Source of the DNA: CF-13 sp036782775
GTDB lineage: Bacteria; Chloroflexota; Dormibacteria; CF-121
Reading direction: 5' to 3'
Assembly: GCA_036782775.1 (NCBI GenBank)
Contig: DAIPYJ010000012.1
Location: 1 to 64,000, forward strand
Length of the DNA stretch: 64,000 bases
The notes under the pieces are model-generated. The model was not told where the DNA came from. It did not search any database and saw only the letters and a list, made by a program, of their open reading frames with translations. Below, in pieces: positions 33,037 through 42,699 of this stretch. Both the position numbers and the translations under genes were made by a program. Every line of letters starts with the position of its first letter. Position 1 is the first letter of the stretch.

Positions 33037-34187
33037 GTGTTCTCCTTTAACAGCTCGCGCGCGATCACGAATCGCTGGATTTCATTCGTCCCCTCGTAAA
33101 TCTGCGTGATCTTCGCGTCCCGCATCATCCGCTCGGCGGCAAATTCGCGCAGGTAACCGTAGCCACCGAGAATCTGCACCGCGTCGGTGGTCACCCGCAT
33201 CGCGGTATCGGACGCGAACAGCTTCGCCATCGACGAGCTGAGACTGATATCGGAGAGTTTCCGATCGAGCGCATCGCCCGCCGCGTAGGTTAGCGACCGT
33301 GCGGCCTCGATCTGGGTCGCCATGTCGGCCAGCATGAACTGGATGCCCTGGAACTCCGCAATCGGCTTGCCGAACTGATGCCGCTCGCGCGCGTACCGCT
33401 TCGCCAGGTCGAACGCGCCTTCGGCAATCCCAAGTGCCTGGGCGGCGATGCCGGGCCGCGAGTGGTCCAGCACGCGCATCGCGATCTTGAAGCCCTCACC
33501 TTCGTTGCCGATGCGGTTCGCCGTCGGGACTGCCATGTCCTCGAAGAACAGCTGCGCCGTCGGCGAGCCGCGAATGCCCAGCTTCTTCTCGAGCTTTCCC
33601 ACCTTGAAGCCGGGCATGGTCTTTTCCACGATGAAGGCGGAGATATTGCGGGCCGGCGTATCGCCGTCCTGGTCCGTCCTGGCAAAGACGACGATCGTGT
33701 CCGCCACGCTGCCGCCCGTGATAAACGTCTTGCTGCCGTTGATCACGTAGGTGTCGCCGTGTTTGAGCGCCCGGGTGCGCATCCCGCCCGCGTCCGACCC
33801 GGACCCCGGCTCGGTCAGTGCATAGGAGGCCAGCCGCTCGCCCCGCGCCAGCGGCGGCAGGTACTTGCGCTTCTGCTCCTCGCTGCCGGCCAGCCTGATC
33901 GGCAGGCTGCCGAGAGACTGCACCGCAAGGATCAGGGATGAGCTGGCACAGAACTTGCTGATCTCTTCGACGGCGACGATCAGCGTCAGCGCGCTGCCGC
34001 TGACGCCGCCGTAGTCCGGCGTGAAGGGAATGCCGAGGATGTCGTTCTTGGCGAACAGCTCCTTGATGTCCCAGGGGAACTCACCGGACTCATCGATGGC
34101 GGCGGCGCGCGGCTCGACCCGCTCCAGGCAGAGGTCGTGCACCATCTGCCGGATCTGCTCCTGCTCCTCGCTGAGGAAGACGTTCAT
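33033..34187 (-). CDS. Acyl-CoA dehydrogenase (short-chain type) 1
   Basis: A 384-residue FAD-dependent dehydrogenase. It has the family blocks YALTEPGSGSDAGG, KTFITGGSVADT, the RIGNEGEGFKIAMRVLDHSRP loop and the C-terminal YEGTNEIQRFVIARELL that carries the catalytic glutamate. Closest in pattern to butyryl-CoA or isobutyryl-CoA dehydrogenases. Overlaps both neighbours by 4 nt, so it belongs in one operon with the second dehydrogenase and hbd. Confidence 0.92.
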   Translation of the reverse strand: MNVFLSEEQEQIRQMVHDLCLERVEPRAAAIDESGEFPWDIKELFAKNDILGIPFTPDYGGVSGSALTLIVAVEEISKFCASSSLILAVQSLGSLPIRLAGSEEQKRKYLPPLARGERLASYALTEPGSGSDAGGMRTRALKHGDTYVINGSKTFITGGSVADTIVVFARTDQDGDTPARNISAFIVEKTMPGFKVGKLEKKLGIRGSPTAQLFFEDMAVPTANRIGNEGEGFKIAMRVLDHSRPGIAAQALGIAEGAFDLAKRYARERHQFGKPIAEFQGIQFMLADMATQIEAARSLTYAAGDALDRKLSDISLSSSMAKLFASDTAMRVTTDAVQILGGYGYLREFAAERMMRDAKITQIYEGTNEIQRFVIARELLKENT

Positions 34188-35329
34188 CGCGCTCCGACCA
34201 GGTCGCGTGCGATCACGAGCCGTTGCACCTGGTTGGTGCCCTCGTAGATCTGGCAGGCCTTGGCATCGCGGACGCGGCGCGCCATCGGATACTCCTCGAG
34301 ATAGCCGTAACCACCGAACACCTGCAGGGCCTCGAGCGTCACCTCCATCGCGGTGTCGGTCGAAAATAGCTTCGCCATCGATGCCTCGCGCGTGAACGGC
34401 CGGCCCGCGTCGCAGAGGGACGCCGCCGTCCAGGTCATCCAGCGAGCGGCCCTGGTCTTGACCGCCATGTCCGCAACCTTGTTCTGGATGGTTTGAAACT
34501 CGCCAATCCGCTTGCCAAACTGCTTCCGTTCGCCGGCGTAGGCGATGGCGTCATCCAGGGCGCCCTGGGCCAAGCCGACCGCCTGGGCGCTGATGCCGAT
34601 CCGTCCGCTGTCGAGCGCCCGCATCGCGATCCGAAAACCCTGGCCTTCCTCACCCAGCCGGTCGTGTTCTTCGACGGCGCAATCCTCGAAGTGCACTTCC
34701 GCGATCGCCGACCCGTTGAGCCCCATCTTCTTGAAGCGCGGGCCGACCTTGAGTCCGGGATTGTCGCCGGAGACCAGAAAGGCGCTGATGCCATCGGCGC
34801 CGGCGCCGGGCGTGGTGGCTGCCATCACCACGTAGACGCCGGCCTCGCCGGCGTTGGTGATGAAGATCTTGCTGCCATTGAGCAGGTAGCGCCCATCCCG
34901 CCGGACGGCCGTCGTCTTCAGATGGGCAGCATCGGATCCGGCCTCAGGCTCGGTCAGCGCGAAGGCAGCCAGCCGCGTTCCGGAGGTGACATCAGGCAAC
35001 CAGCGCCGCTTCTGGTCCTCGCTGCCGAAGAGCACGATCGGCTCGCTGCCCACGGAGCCGTGCACGTCGAGGAACACCGCCGTCGCCGCTGAATAGCGCG
35101 CGATCTCCTCGATGAAGATGGCGAACGACAGGTGGTCGAGTCCGGCGCCACCATACGCCTCCGGGATCAGCATGCCGAGCAGGCCGAGGCCGGCCGCTTT
35201 CTGCACCAGGTCGTGTGGAAACTCGCTGCTGTGATCGATGGCTTCGGCTCGCGGCTTGACTTCCCGCTCGGCAAAGTCGCGGACGAGCCCGCGAATCTCC
35301 TCCTGCTCGGGAGTCAGGGCGAAATCCAT
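34184..35329 (-). CDS. Acyl-CoA dehydrogenase (short-chain type) 2
   Basis: A 381-residue homologue of the downstream enzyme (AFALTEPEAGSDAAHLKT, NAGEAGVYVVMA, GEEGQGFRIAMRALDSGRIG, YEGTNQVQRLVIARDL). Two adjacent dehydrogenases probably split substrates, for example isobutyryl-CoA and n-butyryl-CoA, matching the mutase at 26.7 kb. The 5' end lies 25 bp after the thiolase, at the 43-bp repeat. Confidence 0.92.
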   Translation of the reverse strand: MDFALTPEQEEIRGLVRDFAEREVKPRAEAIDHSSEFPHDLVQKAAGLGLLGMLIPEAYGGAGLDHLSFAIFIEEIARYSAATAVFLDVHGSVGSEPIVLFGSEDQKRRWLPDVTSGTRLAAFALTEPEAGSDAAHLKTTAVRRDGRYLLNGSKIFITNAGEAGVYVVMAATTPGAGADGISAFLVSGDNPGLKVGPRFKKMGLNGSAIAEVHFEDCAVEEHDRLGEEGQGFRIAMRALDSGRIGISAQAVGLAQGALDDAIAYAGERKQFGKRIGEFQTIQNKVADMAVKTRAARWMTWTAASLCDAGRPFTREASMAKLFSTDTAMEVTLEALQVFGGYGYLEEYPMARRVRDAKACQIYEGTNQVQRLVIARDLVGAR

Positions 35330-35334
35330 TACCG

Positions 35335-35377
35335 CTCAAACGCTCGCATGGCACTCAAGCGCCGCTCGCGTCGGCCG
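35335..35377 (+). repeat. 43-bp dispersed repeat, copy A
   Basis: This stretch matches the reverse complement of 52279-52321 at 41 of 43 positions. Its core on this strand begins CTCAAACGCTCGCATGGCAC and ends GCTCGCGTCGGCCG. Copy A overlaps the last codons and the stop of the thiolase gene and most of the 25-bp gap before the dehydrogenase. Confidence 0.7.
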
Positions 35378-36575
35378 CGAGGCCGGAATCGACGCGCACG
35401 ACGGTGGCCTCGCCCTGGGCCATTCCCGAACAGATGCCGGCGGCGCCATAGCCGCCGCCGCGGCGGCGCAGCTCGTAGACGAGGTGCATCAGGATGCGCG
35501 CGCCGGAGGCGCCGATCGGATGCCCGACGGCGAGCGCGCCCCCATCGACATTGACACGCTGCTCGTCGACGCCCAGTAAGTCCATCGCGGTGCAAGCGAC
35601 CGCGGCAAACGCCTCGTTGATTTCGAAGAGGTCGATATCGGCGACCCGCTTGCCGAGTTTCTTCAGCGCCGCCTGGATCGAGGTCGCCGGCACCACCGCC
35701 AGGTAGGGCGTGTCGGCCGCCGACTCGCCGTACGCCAGCCAGCGGGCAAGCACCGGAAGCTCGCGTCGGGCGGCTTCTCCTTCGCTCATCAACAAGATGG
35801 CCGAGGCCCCGTCGTTCACGCCCGGTGCGTTGCCCGCCGTGATCGTTCCGTCGGCGCTGAAGACGGGCGTTAATTTCGCCAACCCTTCGATCGTGGTGTC
35901 CGGCCGCGGCTGTTCGTCCGCGTCGACCGTCGTCGGCGTCTTCTTGCCGTTCGGCACGGTGACCGGGACGAGCTCGTCCTTGAAATGCCCTGACTTCAGC
36001 CCTTGGGCGTAGCGCTGCTGGCTGCGAAAGGCGTATTCGTCCTGGCGCTCGCGTGAGACCTCGAACTCCTTCGCGACCGTACTGCCTTCGACCGCCATGT
36101 GACAGCCGTTGGCGGGATCCGTAAGCCCGTCGTGCACCATACTGTCCACCAGCGTGGCGTCACCCAGGCGATAGCCGAAGCGCGCCTTCTCCAGCAGGTA
36201 AGGAGCCCGGCTCATGCTCTCCATTCCGCCGGCGACGACGACCTTGGCGTCGCCATTGCGGATCAGCAACGCGCCAAGGTTGACGGCTTTGAGCGACGAG
36301 GCGCAGACCTTGTTGACGGTCAGCGCGGGGACGCTGGTCGGAATTCCTGCCTTGATCGCGGCCTGACGGGCGGGAATCTGTCCCATGCCGGCGGTGATGA
36401 CGGTGCCCATGATGACCTGGTCGACCTGGCTCCCGTCGACCTGCGCGCGGTCCAGCACTTCCCTGATGACGACCGCTCCAAGCTCCGGTGCAGTCTGGGT
36501 CGAGAGCGCACCACCCAGTTTTCCGAAGGGCGTACGAGCCGCCGCGACGAGGACGACGTCCTCCACGAAATTCAT
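35355..36575 (-). CDS. Acetyl-CoA acetyltransferase (thiolase)
   Basis: A 406-residue thiolase. The acyl-forming Cys lies in NKVCASSLKAVNLGALL (about residue 88 from this start), with a second site in the C-terminal block GGALAVGHPIGASGARI and the final GAAGICSGMAQGEATVV. It can either split acetoacetyl-CoA or condense two acetyl-CoA. The ATG at 36575 follows GGAGG by 10 nt; a start at 36608 would add a nonconserved leader. First gene of the beta-oxidation-like operon, divergent from an acyl-CoA carboxylase. Confidence 0.93.
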   Translation of the reverse strand: MNFVEDVVLVAAARTPFGKLGGALSTQTAPELGAVVIREVLDRAQVDGSQVDQVIMGTVITAGMGQIPARQAAIKAGIPTSVPALTVNKVCASSLKAVNLGALLIRNGDAKVVVAGGMESMSRAPYLLEKARFGYRLGDATLVDSMVHDGLTDPANGCHMAVEGSTVAKEFEVSRERQDEYAFRSQQRYAQGLKSGHFKDELVPVTVPNGKKTPTTVDADEQPRPDTTIEGLAKLTPVFSADGTITAGNAPGVNDGASAILLMSEGEAARRELPVLARWLAYGESAADTPYLAVVPATSIQAALKKLGKRVADIDLFEINEAFAAVACTAMDLLGVDEQRVNVDGGALAVGHPIGASGARILMHLVYELRRRGGGYGAAGICSGMAQGEATVVRVDSGLAADASGA

Positions 36576-36632
36576 TCTAGAAGCGCCTCCTCGGTCAGCC
36601 GAAACCAAGGACGATAGACTTCAATTCCGCTG

Positions 36633-38186
36633 ATGAGTGCCCTCGAGCGCAAGGACGAGCCGTCAGCTGGGGACTCCCTCGAGGCGCGGACTGACGCGGC
36701 CCGCGCGGGCGGTTCTGCGAAGTATGCCGAGAAGATTCGCCAGGAACACAAGTTGCCCGTCCGCCGGCGGCTCGAGCTGTTACTCGATCCGGACTCGCTC
36801 GTCGAAGACGGTCTCCTGGCGCACAGCGACGAGCCAGGCTATGGCGCCGACGGCGTCGTCACCGTCATCGGCACCATCGAGGGTCGCACCGTGTGTGTCA
36901 TGGCCAACGATCCCACGGTCAAGGCCGGCTCGTGGGGTCCGCGCACCGTGGAAAAGATCGTCCGCATCCAGGAAACCGCAGAACGGCTTCGCGTCCCCAT
37001 CTTCTACCTGGTCGACTCGGCCGGCGCGCGGATCACCGAGCAGGTGCAGATGTTCCCGGGGCGCCGGCATGCGGGCCGGATCTTCTTCCAGGAAGTGCAG
37101 CTCTCGGGCGTCGTGCCACAGATCTGCCTGCTCTTCGGCCCCTCGGCCGCCGGCGGCGCCTACATTCCCGCCTTCTGCGACGTCACCATCATGGTCGAAG
37201 GCAACGCCAGCATGTACCTCGGCTCGCCGCGGATGGCCGAGATGGTCATCGGCGAGAAGGTCAGCCTCGAGGAGATGGGCGGTGCCCGGATGCATGCCAG
37301 CGTCAGCGGGCTCTGCGATGTGCTGGTCTCCAGCGAGGAAGACGCGATCGAGGCGGTCCGCCGCTACCTCGGCTACTTCCCGCAAAACTGGGCGGAGTTT
37401 CCACTGCCTCGACCGGCCGCCGAGGCGCAATCGGGTGCGGACCTCGACAGCCTCGTGCCCCAGGATGAAGGCCGTCCCTTCAACATGCAGCAGCTGGTCG
37501 ATGGCATCATCGATGCCGGCAGCTTCTTCGAAATCAAGAAGCTCTACGCCAGAGAGATCATCTGCGGTCTGGCACGGATTGAGGGACGGACGATCGGCGT
37601 CATCGCGAACCAGCCGATGCACAAGGGCGGCATTTTGTTCGTCGACTCGGCCGACAAGGCTGCCCGCTTCATCTGGCTCTGCGACGCCTTCAACATCCCG
37701 TTGCTCTTCCTCGCCGACGTGCCTGGCTTCATGATCGGCACGGCGGTGGAGCGCCAGGGCATCATCCGGCACGGCGCCAAGCTGATTGCCGCCGTCTCGG
37801 AAGCAACGGTTCCTAAGCTTTCGGTGATCGTTCGCAAGGCATACGGTGCCGGGCTCTACGCGATGGCGGGCCCGGCATACGAGCCGAATGCAACGCTCGC
37901 GCTGCCGACCGCGATGATCGGCGTGATGGGACCGAGCGCCGCGGTCAACGCCGTCTTCTACAACAAGATCCAGGAACTTCCGGAAAGCGAGCGCCCCGCC
38001 TACATCAAGAAACTGCAGGACGAGTATCGCGAGGATATCGATCTCTACCGGCTGGCCTCAGACCTGATCGTCGACGCCGTGATCGCCCCGCGTGACCTCC
38101 GCCGCGAGCTGGCGCTGCGTTTCGCCTCGTACGCGACGACCCATCGGCCCCGGGTCAACCGCAAGCACGGAGTCTTTCCCGTCTAA
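36633..38186 (+). CDS. Acyl-CoA carboxylase carboxyltransferase subunit (beta)
   Basis: A 517-residue biotin-dependent carboxyltransferase, N- and C-terminal crotonase-like halves. Conserved parts are DSAGARITEQ, GPSAAGGAYIPAFCD (oxyanion-hole Gly-Gly), FADVPGFMIG and KAYGAGLYAMAGP. It does not match the propionyl enzyme at 46 kb closely, so it may use acetyl-, methylcrotonyl- or another acyl-CoA. The biotin carboxylase/carrier chain is not in the window. TAGACT lies 12 nt before the ATG. Confidence 0.88.
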   Translation: MSALERKDEPSAGDSLEARTDAARAGGSAKYAEKIRQEHKLPVRRRLELLLDPDSLVEDGLLAHSDEPGYGADGVVTVIGTIEGRTVCVMANDPTVKAGSWGPRTVEKIVRIQETAERLRVPIFYLVDSAGARITEQVQMFPGRRHAGRIFFQEVQLSGVVPQICLLFGPSAAGGAYIPAFCDVTIMVEGNASMYLGSPRMAEMVIGEKVSLEEMGGARMHASVSGLCDVLVSSEEDAIEAVRRYLGYFPQNWAEFPLPRPAAEAQSGADLDSLVPQDEGRPFNMQQLVDGIIDAGSFFEIKKLYAREIICGLARIEGRTIGVIANQPMHKGGILFVDSADKAARFIWLCDAFNIPLLFLADVPGFMIGTAVERQGIIRHGAKLIAAVSEATVPKLSVIVRKAYGAGLYAMAGPAYEPNATLALPTAMIGVMGPSAAVNAVFYNKIQELPESERPAYIKKLQDEYREDIDLYRLASDLIVDAVIAPRDLRRELALRFASYATTHRPRVNRKHGVFPV

Positions 38187-39415
38187 CGGTCGGAGACGGC
38201 GAGCACCGCATCGCGACGAGCCGGGATCAGGAAGGCCGCCGGCAAGGCGAGCGCCCCGATCCCCGCTCCGACCAGCATGGCAAGCGGGATCGACTGCGCC
38301 AGCAGCGGCCCTGAGATCGCCGATCCAATCGGCGCACCCGAAAAGTTCATGCTCAACGAGACGGCAAAGGCGCGGCCGAACCATGATGGATCGGTCCGCC
38401 GTTGACGCAGCGCAAAGATGCCGACGTTGGTGGCTGCGGACGAGGCCCCTGCCACCGCCGCGAGCAGGAACACGATCGGCAGGCTGGGTAAAAAGGCGAG
38501 ACCAACGAGCACGGGTAATTGGGCGCAAACCCCGGCGAGGATCAGGGTTCGCTCGTGTTCGGCCGTGTCCAGCCGTCCCACGGCGAGCCCGGCAAGCAGC
38601 CCGGCCAAGCCGAAAACCGCAAAGACCTGACCCACCGTCGCGGCGTTGCCCTGCAGCTGGTGAAGGACCAGGACGGGAATGCCAACCGGAAGCACGCCAG
38701 CACCGAGGTTCATCAGGAACAGCGTGATCGCGAGTCCACGGAGACTGCGATGGCGCAGCACGTAGAGCAGCCCTGCCCAGGCGTCCTTGATCAGGGACTG
38801 CTCCGCGGTCACGCGCGCGATCGGCTCGCCGACGCCGATCAGCCACAGGTCGGCGGCGGCCGCCGCCCCGGCGGTGAGCATCAGCCCGGCCTCCGGCCCG
38901 AACTTCGCTACCACGAGGCCCGCGATCGCGGGGCCGACGACCGACACCAGGGAGTAGAGACTCGTATCCAGGCCGTTGGCGCGGTCCCATAGGTTCGCCG
39001 GCAGCATCAGGGGGAAGAGGGACCGGGCCCCGGTGATGCTGAGGATGTTGCTGATGGAGAGCACCGTCACCAACGCGAGCAACAGCGGTGGCGGCAACGC
39101 ATGCGCCAGGGAAAGCGCCACCATGGCGGTGAGCAAGACGGCGGTCAGCGCATAGTCGATGATCATCAGCCGGACCCTTCCCTGGCGGTCGAGCAAGGCA
39201 CCCGCGACCGGACTTAACACGAGGCCGGGCACGGTTGACATCAGCACGCTCAATCCGGCGAGTTCCGGAGACCGGTAACGGGTCAGCACGAACAAGACGA
39301 GAACGATTTCCCACATCTGACCGCCGAGACGCGAGAATCCGGTCGCCGTCACGACCCGGCCGAATCCGCGGACGCGAAAGAGCGCACCGTATGACGTCAT
39401 CGTGTCGGCCTTCAT
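38183..39415 (-). CDS. Major facilitator superfamily transporter
   Basis: A 410-residue, twelve-helix permease. SPVAGALLDRQGRVRLMI shows MFS motif A, and the lack of charged central residues suggests an exporter of hydrophobic compounds. TAGGCT lies 9 nt before the ATG at 39415. The 3' end overlaps the carboxylase gene by 4 nt (convergent). Confidence 0.8.
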   Translation of the reverse strand: MKADTMTSYGALFRVRGFGRVVTATGFSRLGGQMWEIVLVLFVLTRYRSPELAGLSVLMSTVPGLVLSPVAGALLDRQGRVRLMIIDYALTAVLLTAMVALSLAHALPPPLLLALVTVLSISNILSITGARSLFPLMLPANLWDRANGLDTSLYSLVSVVGPAIAGLVVAKFGPEAGLMLTAGAAAAADLWLIGVGEPIARVTAEQSLIKDAWAGLLYVLRHRSLRGLAITLFLMNLGAGVLPVGIPVLVLHQLQGNAATVGQVFAVFGLAGLLAGLAVGRLDTAEHERTLILAGVCAQLPVLVGLAFLPSLPIVFLLAAVAGASSAATNVGIFALRQRRTDPSWFGRAFAVSLSMNFSGAPIGSAISGPLLAQSIPLAMLVGAGIGALALPAAFLIPARRDAVLAVSDR

Positions 39416-39492
39416 CGCCGAACAAGCCTACTGGCACTCAGGTCATCACCCGAACTTCCAGCAGGCAGCCGGGACCAGGTGGGATCGTGTGA

Positions 39493-39498
39493 TAGCGT
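39493..39498 (+). promoter_or_regulatory. -10 hexamer of hemA
   Basis: TAGCGT, preceded by TGTGA (extended -10 like), 9 nt before the GTG at 39508. Confidence 0.45.
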
Positions 39499-39507
39499 CA
39501 AAAGAGC

Positions 39508-40779
39508 GTGGATTTCGTCGTCGTCGGACTCAACCAGAAGACGGCGCCGGTCGCGATCAGGGAACAGGCGTTCATTCCAGCGAGTGCCGTTGGCGAGTGT
39601 GTGCAGCGCCTCGTCGATCGGGACCTGCTCGACAGCGGTGTGCTGCTGTCGACCTGTAATCGAACCGAGCTCTATGCGATGGCGCCGGGCCCGATGGCAG
39701 CAGAGCGCCTGGTAGACGCATTCGGAGAATGGCCGCATCAACTGCCGTTCGACACCTGGCGGCGGCATGCGTACCAGGCGACCGGCCGCCCGGCTTTACA
39801 GCACGTCTTCCGGGTCGCGGCCGGATTGGAGTCGGCGGTGATTGGCGAGAGCCAGGTGCTCGGGCAGTTCAAAGAGGCCGTCAGCCTGGCGCGCGATCAC
39901 CACCTGACCGATCCCAGCATCGAGATCGTCATGCGCGGAGCGATTCGCGCCGGAAAGCGCGTCCGGACCGAGACCGATCTGGGTCGAACGGCGCTCTCCG
40001 TCAGCCACATCGCCGTATCGAAGGCGGACGAGATTCTCGGGGACCTCCCGAAGCGCGGCGTCCTCGTGGTCGGTGCCGGGCCCATGAGCCGGATCGCCCT
40101 CCGGCTGCTCCGGCAGCACGGGGTTGGCAGCCTGTTCGTTGCTTCCCGGACCGTCGAGCGCGCGCAACACGCCGCCGGCAGCGGCCTCGCCCAGGCGATC
40201 GCCATGGGCGAGATCGACGGCGTCGCCGACCGCATCGACGTGATCCTGTCAGCGACCAGCGCGCCTCACTTCTTGCTCAATGCATCGATGATTGAAGCGC
40301 TGCAACGGCGTCGCGCAGGTCGCCCGCTGCTCGTGATCGACATGGCGGTGCCGCGTGACATCGACCCCTTGGTCGGTGCCATTCACGGTGTTCGTCTCCT
40401 GAATATCGATGATTTGCAATCGATGGCTGGGCCCAACCCGGATCACCACCGGGCGCGGATTTCAGCCGCTGAATCCATCCTGGTCGAAGAGCTTGAGGCG
40501 ACGGAGGACGCCCTGGAGGCGCGTAAGGCAGCCGATGTCATTGCAGCCGTCATGCACCAGGCGAATCAGTGGCGCGATCAGGCGGTCGAGCGTTTCGCCG
40601 CTCGCCTGCCGGACGATGATCAAGCTGGCAAGCGCGCCATGCGAGACCTCGCGCATTCACTGACCGCACGCCTTCTCCACCAGCCGATTCAAGCGCTGCG
40701 GCATGCCCAGGACGAGCGCACCCGCTCGGCAATCGGCCAGGCGTTTGGAGTCGATGCGGACGACGCTGGCGAGCACTGA
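39508..40779 (+). CDS. hemA: Glutamyl-tRNA reductase
   Basis: First enzyme of C5 heme biosynthesis; reduces glutamyl-tRNA to glutamate-1-semialdehyde. 423 residues. LSTCNRTE carries the catalytic Cys50; GESQVLGQFKEA and RTETDLGRTALSVSH are family blocks, and VVGAGPMSRIA is the NADPH motif. GTG start at 39508 is supported by the TAGCGT. It overlaps hemL by 26 nt, so the semialdehyde can be passed on directly. Confidence 0.95.
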   Translation: MDFVVVGLNQKTAPVAIREQAFIPASAVGECVQRLVDRDLLDSGVLLSTCNRTELYAMAPGPMAAERLVDAFGEWPHQLPFDTWRRHAYQATGRPALQHVFRVAAGLESAVIGESQVLGQFKEAVSLARDHHLTDPSIEIVMRGAIRAGKRVRTETDLGRTALSVSHIAVSKADEILGDLPKRGVLVVGAGPMSRIALRLLRQHGVGSLFVASRTVERAQHAAGSGLAQAIAMGEIDGVADRIDVILSATSAPHFLLNASMIEALQRRRAGRPLLVIDMAVPRDIDPLVGAIHGVRLLNIDDLQSMAGPNPDHHRARISAAESILVEELEATEDALEARKAADVIAAVMHQANQWRDQAVERFAARLPDDDQAGKRAMRDLAHSLTARLLHQPIQALRHAQDERTRSAIGQAFGVDADDAGEH

Positions 40780-42058
40780 GCGCTCGAAGCAGCTCTTCCA
40801 GTTAGCCGAACAGCTAATCCCGGGCGGCGTCAACAGCCCGGTCCGCGCCTACCGTGCGGTTGGCGGAATCCCGACATTCATCGCCCGCGGCGACGGCCCC
40901 TGGGTTTGGGATGTCGACGGCACTCGATATCTGGACCTGGTGGGCTCATGGGGTCCGTTGATTCTTGGCCATCGGCCACCGGCGGTGATCGAGGCGCTCC
41001 GCGCCCAGCTCGACAAAGGCCTCACGTTCGGCGCGCCCACCGAGGGTGAGGTCGAGCTTGCTGCCCTGGTGTCCGAGCGGATGCCATCCGTCGAGATGCT
41101 GCGGCTCGTCAACTCGGGAACGGAGGCCGCCATGTCAGCGGTTCGCCTTGCCCGCGCCGCGACCGGTCGCGCGAAGGTCCTCAAATTCATTGGCGGCTAC
41201 CACGGCCACGCCGATAGCCTGCTCGTCGCGGCGGGATCCGGCGTCGCCACCCTTGCCATCCCCGGCACGCCGGGCATTACCCAGGGCGCCGCCGCGGATA
41301 CGGTGCTTGCCCGCTACAACCACCTCGACGATGTGGCCCTCGCTTTCGACCATTGGCCGCAGCAAATCGCAGCCGTGATCGTCGAGCCGATCGCCGGCAA
41401 CATGGGAGTCGTTCCCCCCGCGTCGGGATTTCTCGAGGGAGTGCGACGGATCACCTATGACGAGGGCAGCCTCCTGATCTTCGACGAGGTCATCACCGGC
41501 TTTCGCGTGGCCCCGGGCGGCGCCCAGCAGCTCTTGGGCGTAACGCCAGACCTGACCTGCCTCGGCAAAGTGCTCGGCGGAGGGCTACCGATCGGTGCCT
41601 ACGGCGGCCGCCGCGAGGTGATGGCACAGGTCGCACCGGCGGGGCCGGTCTATCAGGCCGGCACGCTCTCGGGCAACCCACTGGCGGTGGCGGCGGGGCT
41701 TGCGACCCTGCGGGCGCTCAGTGACGACTCGTACCGGCAGCTCGAGCGATGCGGATCGCGGTTTGCCAGGGCGCTTGAATCCGCGGCGGCTCGAGCCGGT
41801 CTGGCAGTGACCGTGAATCGGGTTGGCTCGATGTTCACCGCGTTCTTCGGTGCGGCTCCAGTTGACGACTACGAAACCGCCAGCGCAACCAGCCGCACCC
41901 ACTTCGCCGCATGGTTCCACCAGATGAAATCGTCAGGGGTCTTGCTTCCCCCTTCGCCGCTGGAAGCAGCCTTTGTCTCAACGACGCATGATGACGAGGC
42001 GTTCGGCGCCTTCGAAACCGCGCTCGAAGACAGCTTTGCCGGAATGAAATCCTCATGA
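40754..42058 (+). CDS. hemL: Glutamate-1-semialdehyde 2,1-aminomutase
   Basis: PLP enzyme of 434 residues, converting glutamate-1-semialdehyde to 5-aminolevulinate. PLP-lysine is Lys272 in CLGKVLGGGLPIG; LIPGGVNSPVRAYRAVGG at the start and SGTEAAMSAVRLARA are typical. The ATG at 40754 lies inside hemA behind GGAG; upstream frame extension to 40703 is nonconserved. No other heme genes are nearby. Confidence 0.95.
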   Translation: MRTTLASTERSKQLFQLAEQLIPGGVNSPVRAYRAVGGIPTFIARGDGPWVWDVDGTRYLDLVGSWGPLILGHRPPAVIEALRAQLDKGLTFGAPTEGEVELAALVSERMPSVEMLRLVNSGTEAAMSAVRLARAATGRAKVLKFIGGYHGHADSLLVAAGSGVATLAIPGTPGITQGAAADTVLARYNHLDDVALAFDHWPQQIAAVIVEPIAGNMGVVPPASGFLEGVRRITYDEGSLLIFDEVITGFRVAPGGAQQLLGVTPDLTCLGKVLGGGLPIGAYGGRREVMAQVAPAGPVYQAGTLSGNPLAVAAGLATLRALSDDSYRQLERCGSRFARALESAAARAGLAVTVNRVGSMFTAFFGAAPVDDYETASATSRTHFAAWFHQMKSSGVLLPPSPLEAAFVSTTHDDEAFGAFETALEDSFAGMKSS

Positions 42059-42147
42059 GAATTCGGCGCCATTTGTCCGGGCTCTGCTAGCCTCGATTCC
42101 CTGGTAATCGCGCGCGCCTTCGAAACCGCCTCTCGCAAGGCTGTGAC

Positions 42148-42699
42148 CTACGACGCGCGCCGGCTGACCGCCCGACCGGCGATGCCGCCGACGAGCGCCA
42201 TTCCAGTGGCAAGCCCAATTCCGAGGAGGACGGTGATCGCCACTGAAAAGAGCGACAGCCCCAATCCTGTCGGTCCAGTTGGCGATTCGAGCACACCGGG
42301 AGGCGGGCTCGCCAGCGCGCCGGGTGGCGGCGTGGAGCCGAATGAAATCGACCCCCCGTCAGGGCAGAGCGCGGTCAGCTCCTGGATGCGCTGGCTGATG
42401 GAAGAGCCGAAGATCAGCAAGGCGACCAGCGCACAACCGCTCAGTGCTCCGACCAGGATTCCGGCCAGCAGCGGCTCGTTTGATACGTCGCTGGCAAGAC
42501 CCGTGGCAAAGCCGGCGGCGCCGGCGAAGAAGAGAAAGGCCACGACGGCGCCGAGCATGCTGAGCGGAATGATCAGCGGGCCGATGTGGCAGAGGTCGGA
42601 TGGACGAAGCCAAACAATGACGAAGTTGCCGGCCAGCGTCGTCCCGAACCCAAACAGGCCGGCGATTACGCCGTAAATGGTCCAGGCGGGCGGCTTCAC
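42148..42699 (-). CDS. Four-helix membrane protein downstream of the GH5 gene
   Basis: A 183-residue protein: four hydrophobic stretches (about 10-30, 42-66, 77-98, 147-172) and a Pro/Gly-rich outer loop (PPPGALASPPPGVLES). No family recognised. GTG at 42699 overlaps the GH5 stop as GTGA, so the two are coupled; it may anchor or accompany the glycosidase at the membrane. Confidence 0.6.
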   Translation of the reverse strand: MKPPAWTIYGVIAGLFGFGTTLAGNFVIVWLRPSDLCHIGPLIIPLSMLGAVVAFLFFAGAAGFATGLASDVSNEPLLAGILVGALSGCALVALLIFGSSISQRIQELTALCPDGGSISFGSTPPPGALASPPPGVLESPTGPTGLGLSLFSVAITVLLGIGLATGMALVGGIAGRAVSRRAS

